Assembly: GCA_964649515.1 (NCBI GenBank)
Contig: CAZYPV010000010.1
Span: forward strand, 1 to 64,000
DNA: 64,000 nucleotides
Direction: 5' to 3'
Origin: CALKGK01 sp964649515
GTDB lineage: Bacteria > Bacteroidota > Bacteroidia > Flavobacteriales_D > Sanyastnellaceae
A model generated the notes under the pieces. The model ran no database searches. It was not told the DNA's origin and saw only the letters and a list, made by a program, of their open reading frames with translations. Within the stretch, counting starts at the first letter, position 1, and the number at the start of each line of letters is the position of its first letter. Below are positions 8,601-15,735 of the stretch, in pieces. The translations under genes and the position numbers were made by a program.

Positions 8601-10177
8601 TATGCTTTTCCAGGCTTCGACTTGCCTGATTTCTTGGCCTTTGATCGATCTCCTTTTTCTTGTTCTTGCGGAAGCAATTGACCTTGACTTTCATCAGAGC
8701 CGTCATTCTCTTCGTCCTTTTCTAGCTTGATCAACAAATCTTCGAGCTGTTCTGTGCTCAATTGTTTGGCAATGATTCTTTTGTCTTTATCCAAAAGGAA
8801 AAGCTTTGGCGTAGAGAAGACGTCAAAAGTAGTTCTGAAGTTCAAACTCGGCAGGGTAGTGGTTCCGTTCAAAATCAGCACCCGTGCAGAATCCGCATCG
8901 TTGATCGCTGGATTGTCGGACACATTGATCCAATCCAGATTTTTTTCCTTCACATATTTGATCCACGGCTCTGTTTCGAAATCATTCCCAATGGCATACA
9001 CCTCCAAACCTTTATCTTTCCAATCATGGTAGAGGTCGAGAAGAACAGGCAGTTCCTTTTTACAGTGACCACAAGTACTTTCCCAAATCATGACCACCGT
9101 ATATTTTGCATCGATATCGTAGAGGCTTTCCCACTTATTTAAGGTGGTATCTGGCAAGATGATGTCCATCACCGGTTCTCCACACAGGACGTTCCGTTTT
9201 TTGTCTGCAGATTCAATCACCTTTTCCAATTGTTCCTCTTCCAACCAATCTGCTTTTCCTGTTTTATAGTATTCATCTACCATTCGAACAAAAACCTTAT
9301 CCATGCACATGATGTTGCTCGTTTCGGAGTTGTAAGTGATGTAGTGAATCGTGTATTTTTTCATGTCATAATTCCCCATGGACTCCGCCAGCTTAACTGC
9401 TTCGAGGCACAGTGTATCGGGAATTTGAGGTAGAATTTTCGTGTAGTATTTCTCCAATAAGCGGTGAAACATTTGGTCTCTTACCAGTCGTGGATCGGTG
9501 AGGTCAACATTGTCCCAATAGTGATTTCGATACCAATAATATTGCACAGCCGGATCTTCTTCTCCTTGTTTTTTGATGTCTTCAGGAACCTCAATTTCAA
9601 CCGACATTTTCAAGATCTTTCCCACCAAGAGGTCTTCGTTGGCCGCAACAATTTCCTTCTGAAAGTCGATCACCTCCTTGTTCAATTTTTCCAATTGCTG
9701 ACGATAGGGCTTTTTATCTTTTTCCGTGGCCAGGCTATCATTCAGCACGAGATCCATCGGCTCGCGTTCTTTTCTTTTTTCAGAAATGAAATCCAAGTAC
9801 TCGTAAAATACTTGGTTGTTTTTTGATTCGTGAATGACCATATCACCCACCAAATCGTGCACATTGGTTTCGATGTAAAGATTCTCATCAGCCACCAAGA
9901 ATTCGAAAAATTTTGGTCCGGGAGTTACTAAAGCATATTTCCCTCCCTCTTCAAATTTCTTTCCTTCGAAACGCACAAAACCCAGGTCATCGGTTTTTGC
10001 AGTATCGTTATAGTATAGTTTGTTGCCGTAGTAATTGGCAAGGTACACCTCTGTATTTTGTAAGCCATTGATCTTGAATTTCAATGTATTTTGAGCCGCG
10101 AGGCCCATCGTTCCGAAAGAAAGAAGAACAAAGCACAATAAACGGAGTGTGATCATTTTCATAAGTAATGTATTCAT
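8600..10177 (-). CDS. Secreted thioredoxin-like protein with DUF4369/DUF5106-like N-terminal region
   Basis: A 525-residue exported protein. After a signal peptide (ending LAAQ near residue 29) comes a beta-rich domain resembling DUF4369 (about 30-120), a helical middle (130-330) like DUF5106, and a TlpA/AhpC-type thioredoxin domain with the redox motif CGHC at residues 369-372. The tail after residue 480 is charged and ends in a Lys-rich stretch. Likely role: periplasmic thiol-disulfide exchange, as in other Bacteroidota TlpA-like proteins. Three in-frame ATGs (10177, 10162, 10156) could start it; a promoter at 10227-10256 lies upstream of all. It is co-translated with the HEAT-like gene. 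Confidence 0.85.
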   Translation of the reverse strand: MNTLLMKMITLRLLCFVLLSFGTMGLAAQNTLKFKINGLQNTEVYLANYYGNKLYYNDTAKTDDLGFVRFEGKKFEEGGKYALVTPGPKFFEFLVADENLYIETNVHDLVGDMVIHESKNNQVFYEYLDFISEKRKEREPMDLVLNDSLATEKDKKPYRQQLEKLNKEVIDFQKEIVAANEDLLVGKILKMSVEIEVPEDIKKQGEEDPAVQYYWYRNHYWDNVDLTDPRLVRDQMFHRLLEKYYTKILPQIPDTLCLEAVKLAESMGNYDMKKYTIHYITYNSETSNIMCMDKVFVRMVDEYYKTGKADWLEEEQLEKVIESADKKRNVLCGEPVMDIILPDTTLNKWESLYDIDAKYTVVMIWESTCGHCKKELPVLLDLYHDWKDKGLEVYAIGNDFETEPWIKYVKEKNLDWINVSDNPAINDADSARVLILNGTTTLPSLNFRTTFDVFSTPKLFLLDKDKRIIAKQLSTEQLEDLLIKLEKDEENDGSDESQGQLLPQEQEKGDRSKAKKSGKSKPGKA

Positions 10178-10226
10178 AAATTACGTTCGCACTAATAGAC
10201 ACCTTTTGCCTGACAAAAGTTGTACC

Positions 10227-10256
10227 CAAATTTAGGATTAACATTTCTTTAGCAAA
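10227..10256 (-). promoter_or_regulatory. Promoter of the thioredoxin-like gene
   Basis: On the minus strand TTTG (10256-10253), an 18-nt spacer and TAAATTTG (10234-10227) form a near-ideal Bacteroidota promoter, with a start expected near 10223. A weaker plus-strand box (TATCTTCG, 10270-10277) faces the other way toward the SDR gene, so this is a divergent promoter region. Confidence 0.65.
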
Positions 10257-10294
10257 AAGCTTATTGTACTATCTTCGGACGAATCTTGAAATTA

Positions 10295-11101
10295 ATGAAA
10301 CAAAAACTAAGCATTTTAGGCTGCGGCTGGTTGGGGAAACCTTTAGGAAGGTACTTAAGTTCAAGGTCGTACACAGTGAAAGGGAGTACAACTCGAGCCA
10401 CAATGATGACCAAAATCGCCATGGAAGGGGTGCTGCCTTTTCAAGTGAACGCTAATCCAGTGCCGGATGGACCCAACATCGACGGTTTTTTTGATTGCGA
10501 CGTGTTAATTGTAACGCTCCCTCCACCTCGGAAACCCATGATCCCTGATTGGGCCTTTATGGTTCACAGTTCTATTTCTAGGAAAGCAGTGGAGTACGGC
10601 ATCAAGAAAGTCATCCTTATTTCAAGTACCAGCGTATATCCCAATGAAGATAAAGTTTATCGGGAAGCTGATGCACAAAGAATATTGTCCAAACACAGCG
10701 GCACTGTGATGCTCGACTTGGAGAAGTGTTACACCTTGGGAGGGTTTTCTTCCGTCGTGCTTCGCTTGGGAGGCTTATTTGGCCCGGGAAGAGATCCCGG
10801 TAAGTTTTTATCAGCAGACAGGCCCAATAAAGACCCCGATAATCCGGTAAACATGGTTCATTTGGACGATGTGATTGCCGCTGTACATTTCGCCATTGAT
10901 TTGGATGTGAGTCATGAAGTGTACAACGTGGTATCGCCAGAGAGATGCACTCGCCGTGCTTTTTATGATGAGGCAGCTCAGTTACGCGACATCACCCTAA
11001 GCTGGGAAGAAAGCAGCTCAGGTGGGAAACAAGTGAGCAGCGAAAAAATCCTTCAAGAGGGCTTTGAATTTAAATATCCTAAAGCGCTAGATGCGTTCTG
11101 A
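10295..11101 (+). CDS. SDR-family NAD(P)-binding protein (YeeZ-like)
   Basis: A 268-residue protein with an N-terminal Rossmann motif, LGCGWLGKPLG, i.e. GxGxxG, and the extended-SDR landmarks SSTSVYP, LRLGGLFGPGR and VHLDDV. The Tyr-x3-Lys pair of active dehydrogenases is not evident where expected, as in the YeeZ-like group, whose substrates are unknown. It is probably a cytosolic nucleotide-sugar or small-molecule epimerase/dehydrogenase relative. I use the ATG at 10295; a TTG nine bases upstream is less likely. It follows a divergent promoter region. Confidence 0.85.
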   Translation: MKQKLSILGCGWLGKPLGRYLSSRSYTVKGSTTRATMMTKIAMEGVLPFQVNANPVPDGPNIDGFFDCDVLIVTLPPPRKPMIPDWAFMVHSSISRKAVEYGIKKVILISSTSVYPNEDKVYREADAQRILSKHSGTVMLDLEKCYTLGGFSSVVLRLGGLFGPGRDPGKFLSADRPNKDPDNPVNMVHLDDVIAAVHFAIDLDVSHEVYNVVSPERCTRRAFYDEAAQLRDITLSWEESSSGGKQVSSEKILQEGFEFKYPKALDAF

Positions 11102-11198
11102 TTAGCTTGCTTAGCGTTCGCTTTGTTGAAAAGTGAAGGCTTTATCGTGCCGAATTCTTGCATTTCTTGGATACCTTTTGGCTCGTAAAACTTAAAAC

Positions 11199-12032
11199 AT
11201 GCTTATTTCTCACGACAAAGTAGTGGGCAGTAATGGTAAGCCTATTCTGCTCGATTACCGGTTCGATGATGCCCTCTCTCCAAAGGCAGTTTTAATTTTT
11301 TGTCATGGCTACAAAGGATTTAAAGATTGGGGAGCGTGGAATTTGATGGCCGATCGTTTTTCTCAACTGGGCTTTGCTTTCGTTAAGTTCAACTTTTCGC
11401 ATAATGGAGTTGGAACGGGTGATTTAAGCTCGTTTTCAGACCTCGAAGGATTTTCAGAAAACAATTACTCGAAGGAATGTCATGATCTCTCGATCGTTAT
11501 TGATTGGGTGTCAGAACACCAGCATTTTGCAGATCTACCCATTTTTGTTCTAGGACACAGCAGGGGAGGGGGGATTGCCCTCCTGGAAGGCGGAAGAAAT
11601 CCAAAAGTGAAGGGAGTCGTTAGTCTTGCCGCAGTATGTGATTTTGGCGACCGTTTCCCTCTTGGCAACGCATTCGATGAATGGAAAAACCTGGGGGTGT
11701 ATTTCGTAAAGAATGCAAGAACTGGACAATCCATGCCACATCGGTTTTCCTTTTATGAGGACTATCTTCAAAACGAAGCCAACTTAGACATTCGTAGTGC
11801 AGTGAAAACCATGACCAAGCCGCTGTTGATATTGCATGCCATGAGTGATGAGGCCGTTCACGTAAGTGCAGCCATGAAGTTAAAAAAATGGAATTCAAAA
11901 GCTCGGCTATACCTTTATCCCAATGGGAACCATACCTTTGGGACGAAACATCCGTGGACTGAAAATGACTTACCGGAGAGTATGCATCACCTCATTCACG
12001 ATGTCGAAGAATTTTTAAAGTTGTATTTATGA
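11199..12032 (+). CDS. Alpha/beta hydrolase
   Basis: A 277-residue cytosolic hydrolase. Visible elements are the oxyanion-side motif FCHGYKGFKDWG, the nucleophile elbow GHSRGGG (Ser near residue 121), an acid in LHAMSDEAV and the catalytic His in NGNHTFG near the end. The family hydrolyses esters, thioesters or peptides; nothing here fixes the substrate. Its stop overlaps the start of the YqaE gene (ATGA), so both are probably made from one message. Confidence 0.87.
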   Translation: MLISHDKVVGSNGKPILLDYRFDDALSPKAVLIFCHGYKGFKDWGAWNLMADRFSQLGFAFVKFNFSHNGVGTGDLSSFSDLEGFSENNYSKECHDLSIVIDWVSEHQHFADLPIFVLGHSRGGGIALLEGGRNPKVKGVVSLAAVCDFGDRFPLGNAFDEWKNLGVYFVKNARTGQSMPHRFSFYEDYLQNEANLDIRSAVKTMTKPLLILHAMSDEAVHVSAAMKLKKWNSKARLYLYPNGNHTFGTKHPWTENDLPESMHHLIHDVEEFLKLYL

Positions 12033-12193
12033 GTGTTTGGCGCGTCATTTTATCCCTTATTTTTCCTCCATTGGCCGTTTATGATCGAGGATGCGGTTCC
12101 ATACTCATCGTTCTCATCTTAACCATTGCAGGATGGGTACCTGGAGTAATCGCTGCATTGGTGATCCTGAATAAGGAGAAGACAGCAAACTAG
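12029..12193 (+). CDS. YqaE/Pmp3-family small membrane protein
   Basis: A 54-residue protein, shorter than most gene finders' cut-off. It has two hydrophobic stretches and the hallmarks of the YqaE/Pmp3 (UPF0057) family: IFPPLAV, RGCGS and GWVPGVIAAL. The family sits in the inner membrane and is linked in other organisms to membrane potential and salt or stress tolerance. It starts inside the last codons of the hydrolase gene (ATGA overlap), which suggests translational coupling, and it ends 2 bp before the stop of a convergent gene. Confidence 0.88.
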   Translation: MSVWRVILSLIFPPLAVYDRGCGSILIVLILTIAGWVPGVIAALVILNKEKTAN

Positions 12194-12195
12194 TA

Positions 12196-12966
12196 TCAGT
12201 TGGCGCTGTACGTCTGTTTGGAGAGAGCTGCGCGGATATCTGCCAATTCTTTGATGCATTCCGCTTGTAACTGCTTGGCGGCTTCAAGATTGCTTTGCTC
12301 CAGTGCAATTTTTTCTTTGGCCTTTTCTTTCTTGAGTGCTTCCCTCTTGTGTTTTGATTTCAAGCTTTTCATATCCTTTTCCAAGGCTTCCAGTTGTTGA
12401 GTCTTTGAAATCAAATCATAATCTTCTATCAATTGCTGCTCGGCAATCACTTCATTCTCCTTTGTTACAATGGTAGATTCATTTTGACTGATTTCCTGCT
12501 CCAACATGTCAATATCAGCCAATAACTTGGCTATCTGAGCTTTCTTTTTTTCAATAGAATTGGCCTTTCTTCGATTGAGTCGCTCCAATTGAGCGCTTTC
12601 CCTCTGGGTTTGTTTGATGCCTTTCTGGATGCTCTCAAGCTCTAAATTGTTCATTTGCGATCGAAGTGCGGCAATGGCCTGAACTTTTTCCTCTTGTTGT
12701 TCAGCATTGAGTTCCATGGCCTGCTCAGCTTCACGATGCTTTCTTTCTTCCATTTCAATGGCCCTCAGCGCTTTGTCTTGATTTTTACGTGCTATTTGTT
12801 GCTGTTTGAGCAAAGCGGTTTGTCGTTCTTGAAGTGCAGCGCGTTCCATAGCACGAAGTTCTAAGGACTCGTCTTCATCAAAAACAACTTGCCTGTTCGG
12901 AAGCTCTTGAGCGTAAACAGTGAGTGTAGTGAGGACGAAACAAAGGTTTAAAAAGAGATTTTTCAT
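12196..12966 (-). CDS. Exported coiled-coil protein of unknown function
   Basis: A 256-residue protein with a signal peptide (MKNLFLNLCF... ending VYAQ) and then almost nothing but charged heptad-type coiled coil from residue 35 to the end (many Glu, Lys, Gln, Ala and Leu; no Trp or Pro after the start). It should form a long helical rod in the periplasm. No enzymatic motif is seen. Similar exported coiled coils occur across Bacteroidota without assigned function. It converges with the YqaE gene. Confidence 0.75.
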   Translation of the reverse strand: MKNLFLNLCFVLTTLTVYAQELPNRQVVFDEDESLELRAMERAALQERQTALLKQQQIARKNQDKALRAIEMEERKHREAEQAMELNAEQQEEKVQAIAALRSQMNNLELESIQKGIKQTQRESAQLERLNRRKANSIEKKKAQIAKLLADIDMLEQEISQNESTIVTKENEVIAEQQLIEDYDLISKTQQLEALEKDMKSLKSKHKREALKKEKAKEKIALEQSNLEAAKQLQAECIKELADIRAALSKQTYSAN

Positions 12967-13013
12967 GGCTGCGAATGGGATTTGTTTTTGTGACGATGAG
13001 TAAGCTAGAAAGT

Positions 13014-13050
13014 CACAAAAAAAGAGGGAGAATGAATATCCTCCCTCTTT
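13014..13050 (-). terminator. Rho-independent terminator of the thioredoxin-family gene
   Basis: A perfect 10-bp stem (13021-13030 with 13041-13050) and 10-nt loop. On the minus strand it is followed by a run of T (13020-13014), placing it 64 bp after the stop of the gene at 13114-13734. Confidence 0.85.
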
Positions 13051-13113
13051 GTTTCAGTTCGTTACGCTGATCGCGCTTGAGTTAGTCGCAGACAGTTATG
13101 AACTGAGAATGGA

Positions 13114-13734
13114 TTATTCTTGAGGCATCATTTGGAGCAATTCAATGAACTCCCTTTGGATGCTTTGCCCTTTGTCTTTAGCATACCATTTTTGTACTTC
13201 AACCACGAATTCTGAATAGGGTTTCTTTGGTTCAGGGGTGTTTTTGTAATCCATTACCATTTCTTGGGCGGCTAAAGGACGCGGTCCCCAGGTGAAAAGG
13301 ACATTCATTGAAGCGTCAAAGGCCAGTAGTTTGGGAATGGACTTTCCTCCGTTAGTCAATGCATGTTGCATGAGCTCTGGATGCTGGTCTCGCAACACTA
13401 TTTTAAAGTCAATTTTTGGGTTGAGCTGAGCCATTTTAGCGAGGATGGGTAAACTTTGGGCGGCATCTCCACACCAAGTTTCAGAAAAGACAACCCACGT
13501 TTGTTTTTGGGAAATCTGTGCCATTACTTCTACAATTTCGTCATTGAGATGAATGGTTTTTTCAATACGTTTCATGCGGTGAGCGTTCAATCGAGAGTAT
13601 TCCACCATTGCCGCGGATTGATCATCCCCTGTCGTTTTCCCTTCTTCTGCAAAACGAACGGATAAATTTCGATATTCATCATAACTCATGGAACCCGGCC
13701 ATGAGTGGTGCGCTGCTTCAATCATTTCTTTCAT
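13114..13734 (-). CDS. Thioredoxin-family protein with WCGDA active site
   Basis: A 206-residue cytosolic protein of the Thioredoxin_9-like family. The active-site region reads ETWCGDAAQSLP, so only one cysteine of the CxxC pair remains (Cys then Asp-Ala-Ala), typical of this family. A cis-Pro is likely in SIPKLLA. A dithiol oxidoreductase role is therefore doubtful; a monothiol or chaperone-like role is an inference. The gene stands alone, with its own terminator at 13014-13050. Confidence 0.82.
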   Translation of the reverse strand: MKEMIEAAHHSWPGSMSYDEYRNLSVRFAEEGKTTGDDQSAAMVEYSRLNAHRMKRIEKTIHLNDEIVEVMAQISQKQTWVVFSETWCGDAAQSLPILAKMAQLNPKIDFKIVLRDQHPELMQHALTNGGKSIPKLLAFDASMNVLFTWGPRPLAAQEMVMDYKNTPEPKKPYSEFVVEVQKWYAKDKGQSIQREFIELLQMMPQE

Positions 13735-13804
13735 GCTACAAAGGTGCTTTTACAAGGTCACGAAGTAATCACAGATTGGTCAAATACTTATTAGCTTTGC
13801 CTCC

Positions 13805-14626
13805 ATGATGTGGATTGGAAACCTTCGAAAAATGGGCGCTGTTTTGGACGCTCCTGTAAAGTACACTTTAGGGATGAAGAATGTTCTCGAAGATGGACCA
13901 AGGGTTGAGATGAACCCCTTAGTTGGTGCTAACATTCGTCTGACATTTTTGGATGAGATTCATTGCGTGGTGAGCGGAAAAAAGATCAAGAAGACTTTTG
14001 GTGAAGGGATGAGCTATGATGCGTGGCGAAATTCTCCCTTCGCAGTAGAAAGTATACTTCACCCAGAAAAAAGCAGAATACACGAAGGTATAGCCTTACG
14101 CGATTTTGACTGGGAGGAGGCACATCATAATCAACCGCATTATGTTTATGTGTCGCGCACCGGTGGAATAAAAGTAGGGGTGACGAGATGTACCAATGTT
14201 CCCTCAAGATGGATTGATCAGGGGGCCGTTGAAGCAATTATATTGGCAGAAACACCGTATCGTCAGCTAGCGGGATTGATTGAAGTGGAATTGAAACAGC
14301 ACATGTCTGATAAGACCAATTGGCGAATGATGTTGAAGAATGAGTTCTCGGAGGACATTGATTTGTTGGACGCTAAAGATGAAATATTGGAGCTTTTACC
14401 GGAAAGCTATTATGATTTTATTTCGGATGATGATGAAATTACTCGAATTGAATATCCAGTGCTTGAGTATCCTGAGAAGGTGAGTAGTATGAAGTTGGAT
14501 AAGGAGAAAGTGATTGAAGGGAAGTTGATGGGGATAAAGGGGCAATATTTGATGTTTGAAGGGGGGAAGGTGATGAATGTGAGAAGTCATGCTGGCTACC
14601 GAGTTCAACTCGAACAACTCGACTAA
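13805..14626 (+). CDS. DUF2797-family protein lacking the usual cysteines
   Basis: A 273-residue protein recognised by its core PHYVYVS...IKVGVTR...VPSRWIDQGA and the later DKTNWRMMLK, which are strongly conserved in DUF2797. Relatives usually carry a zinc-ribbon-like set (CxxCGK and CYxCF). Here those positions read CVVSGK and MSYDAW, so the metal site appears lost. The function of the family is unknown. Two adjacent ATGs (13805, 13808) can start it. Downstream is a 551-bp tract without genes. Confidence 0.85.
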   Translation: MMWIGNLRKMGAVLDAPVKYTLGMKNVLEDGPRVEMNPLVGANIRLTFLDEIHCVVSGKKIKKTFGEGMSYDAWRNSPFAVESILHPEKSRIHEGIALRDFDWEEAHHNQPHYVYVSRTGGIKVGVTRCTNVPSRWIDQGAVEAIILAETPYRQLAGLIEVELKQHMSDKTNWRMMLKNEFSEDIDLLDAKDEILELLPESYYDFISDDDEITRIEYPVLEYPEKVSSMKLDKEKVIEGKLMGIKGQYLMFEGGKVMNVRSHAGYRVQLEQLD

Positions 14627-15177
14627 TTCCATGGAGTAAATATTTTTTTTGATTTTTTCCCGTCGAAAGACAGCCCCGGCGGGGCCCTCCCTCCCCCACC
14701 ACCATTGGCTTCTCGAAGGTCGGGAGTTCTTCTTGGACTTCAAAACTTTTTTGGAGCCACTTTGTGGATAACTACCCTCACTTTGTAAGCGTCAACTTCT
14801 TCATAACGATTCCATTTCAACTCGATCCACCAACGCAGGTTCCTACCAATCCACTTGGTCGCCAGCCTGCCCTTCCTGAATCAATTCAACCACAAGATAA
14901 CCCTTGAATCAAAGGCTGACGAATCAACTTTGTAGGTGACGCCATTTCTTTTACCAATCATCAAAAAACTGAGAAAATCAATCCATTTTCGCTGACATTC
15001 AACTCAATAAACTCTTACTCAACTTTTCGTCTTTGACTAAGAACAGTATAAGTTAGTAGGTAGAGAAGCGATTCCTTGCACAACTCAATCGTGCAACACG
15101 TCATCAGGTCCAATGCAAAATGGTACTATCGAATCGATTTCCATCCACGACCTTTCGTCCAAATGGGCCAAGCGGTG
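14627..15177. other. Gene-free tract with GC-rich palindrome and C-tract
   Basis: A 551-bp stretch between two convergent genes. It holds a perfect palindrome of 6-bp arms around one base (GCCCCG-G-CGGGGC, 14673-14685) followed at once by a pyrimidine tract CCTCCCTCCCCC (14686-14697), G-rich on the minus strand. On the minus strand a short open stretch of about 45 codons ending near 14743 is rich in Trp and charged residues but has no credible start. A small inverted repeat (TTGCAC/GTGCAA) lies at 15076-15096. I see no gene; it may be a decayed coding or mobile remnant. Confidence 0.55.
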
Positions 15178-15708
15178 CTACTTTTCTGTGTCCGAGCTGT
15201 CAGGAAGGAACTCCAAGGAAACCGAATTGATGCAATAACGGAGTCCAGTAGGGGGCGGACCATCTTCAAATACATGACCGAGATGCCCGTCACAGCGCGC
15301 ACAAACAACTTCTGTTCGAATCCATCCATGACTTTGGTCCACTTTCTCTTTCACATAGCCAATGCCCACGGGTTCATAGAAACTTGGCCATCCAGTTCCA
15401 GAACGAAATTTAGTTTCACTGGAGAACAAGGGTAAACTGCAGCCCCCGCAGAGGTAAATACCGTCGGCTTTGTTGTCCCAATACTTTCCCGTAAATGCCC
15501 TCTCTGTCCCAGCTTGGCGAAGCACATAATAGGCTTCAGGATCCAATTGTTTCTTCCACTCTTGGTCTGTTTTCACTACTTTTTCACCCTGAAATTCTTC
15601 AAAAATGGGCGGAACAAGTACTTGTGATTTGTCGCGCTGACTGTTTTGAGAGCAGCCACTTGCGATAACCATGATTACAAAAAATGCGACAATTGTTGAC
15701 TTCATCAT
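15178..15708 (-). CDS. msrB: Peptide-methionine (R)-S-oxide reductase, lipoprotein form
   Basis: A 176-residue MsrB with an N-terminal lipoprotein signal (lipobox IASGC), so it acts in the periplasm. The domain is complete: structural zinc cysteines in CGGC and CARCDGH, the substrate motif GTGWPSF, GHVFEDGP, and the catalytic Cys159 in RYCINS. It reduces the R form of methionine sulfoxide in oxidised envelope proteins. It lies 27 bp after the stop of nothing on its own strand except uvrA upstream (27-bp gap), so it may be read through from uvrA. Confidence 0.94.
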   Translation of the reverse strand: MMKSTIVAFFVIMVIASGCSQNSQRDKSQVLVPPIFEEFQGEKVVKTDQEWKKQLDPEAYYVLRQAGTERAFTGKYWDNKADGIYLCGGCSLPLFSSETKFRSGTGWPSFYEPVGIGYVKEKVDQSHGWIRTEVVCARCDGHLGHVFEDGPPPTGLRYCINSVSLEFLPDSSDTEK

Positions 15709-15735
15709 AACCGAATACTTTTACTCTAATAACAA

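Noticed and set aside
14396..14743. Minus-strand frame spanning the DUF2797 3' end and the C-tract
   Set aside because: Most of it is antisense to a clear gene and its start lies in non-coding sequence; recorded only as part of the odd tract.
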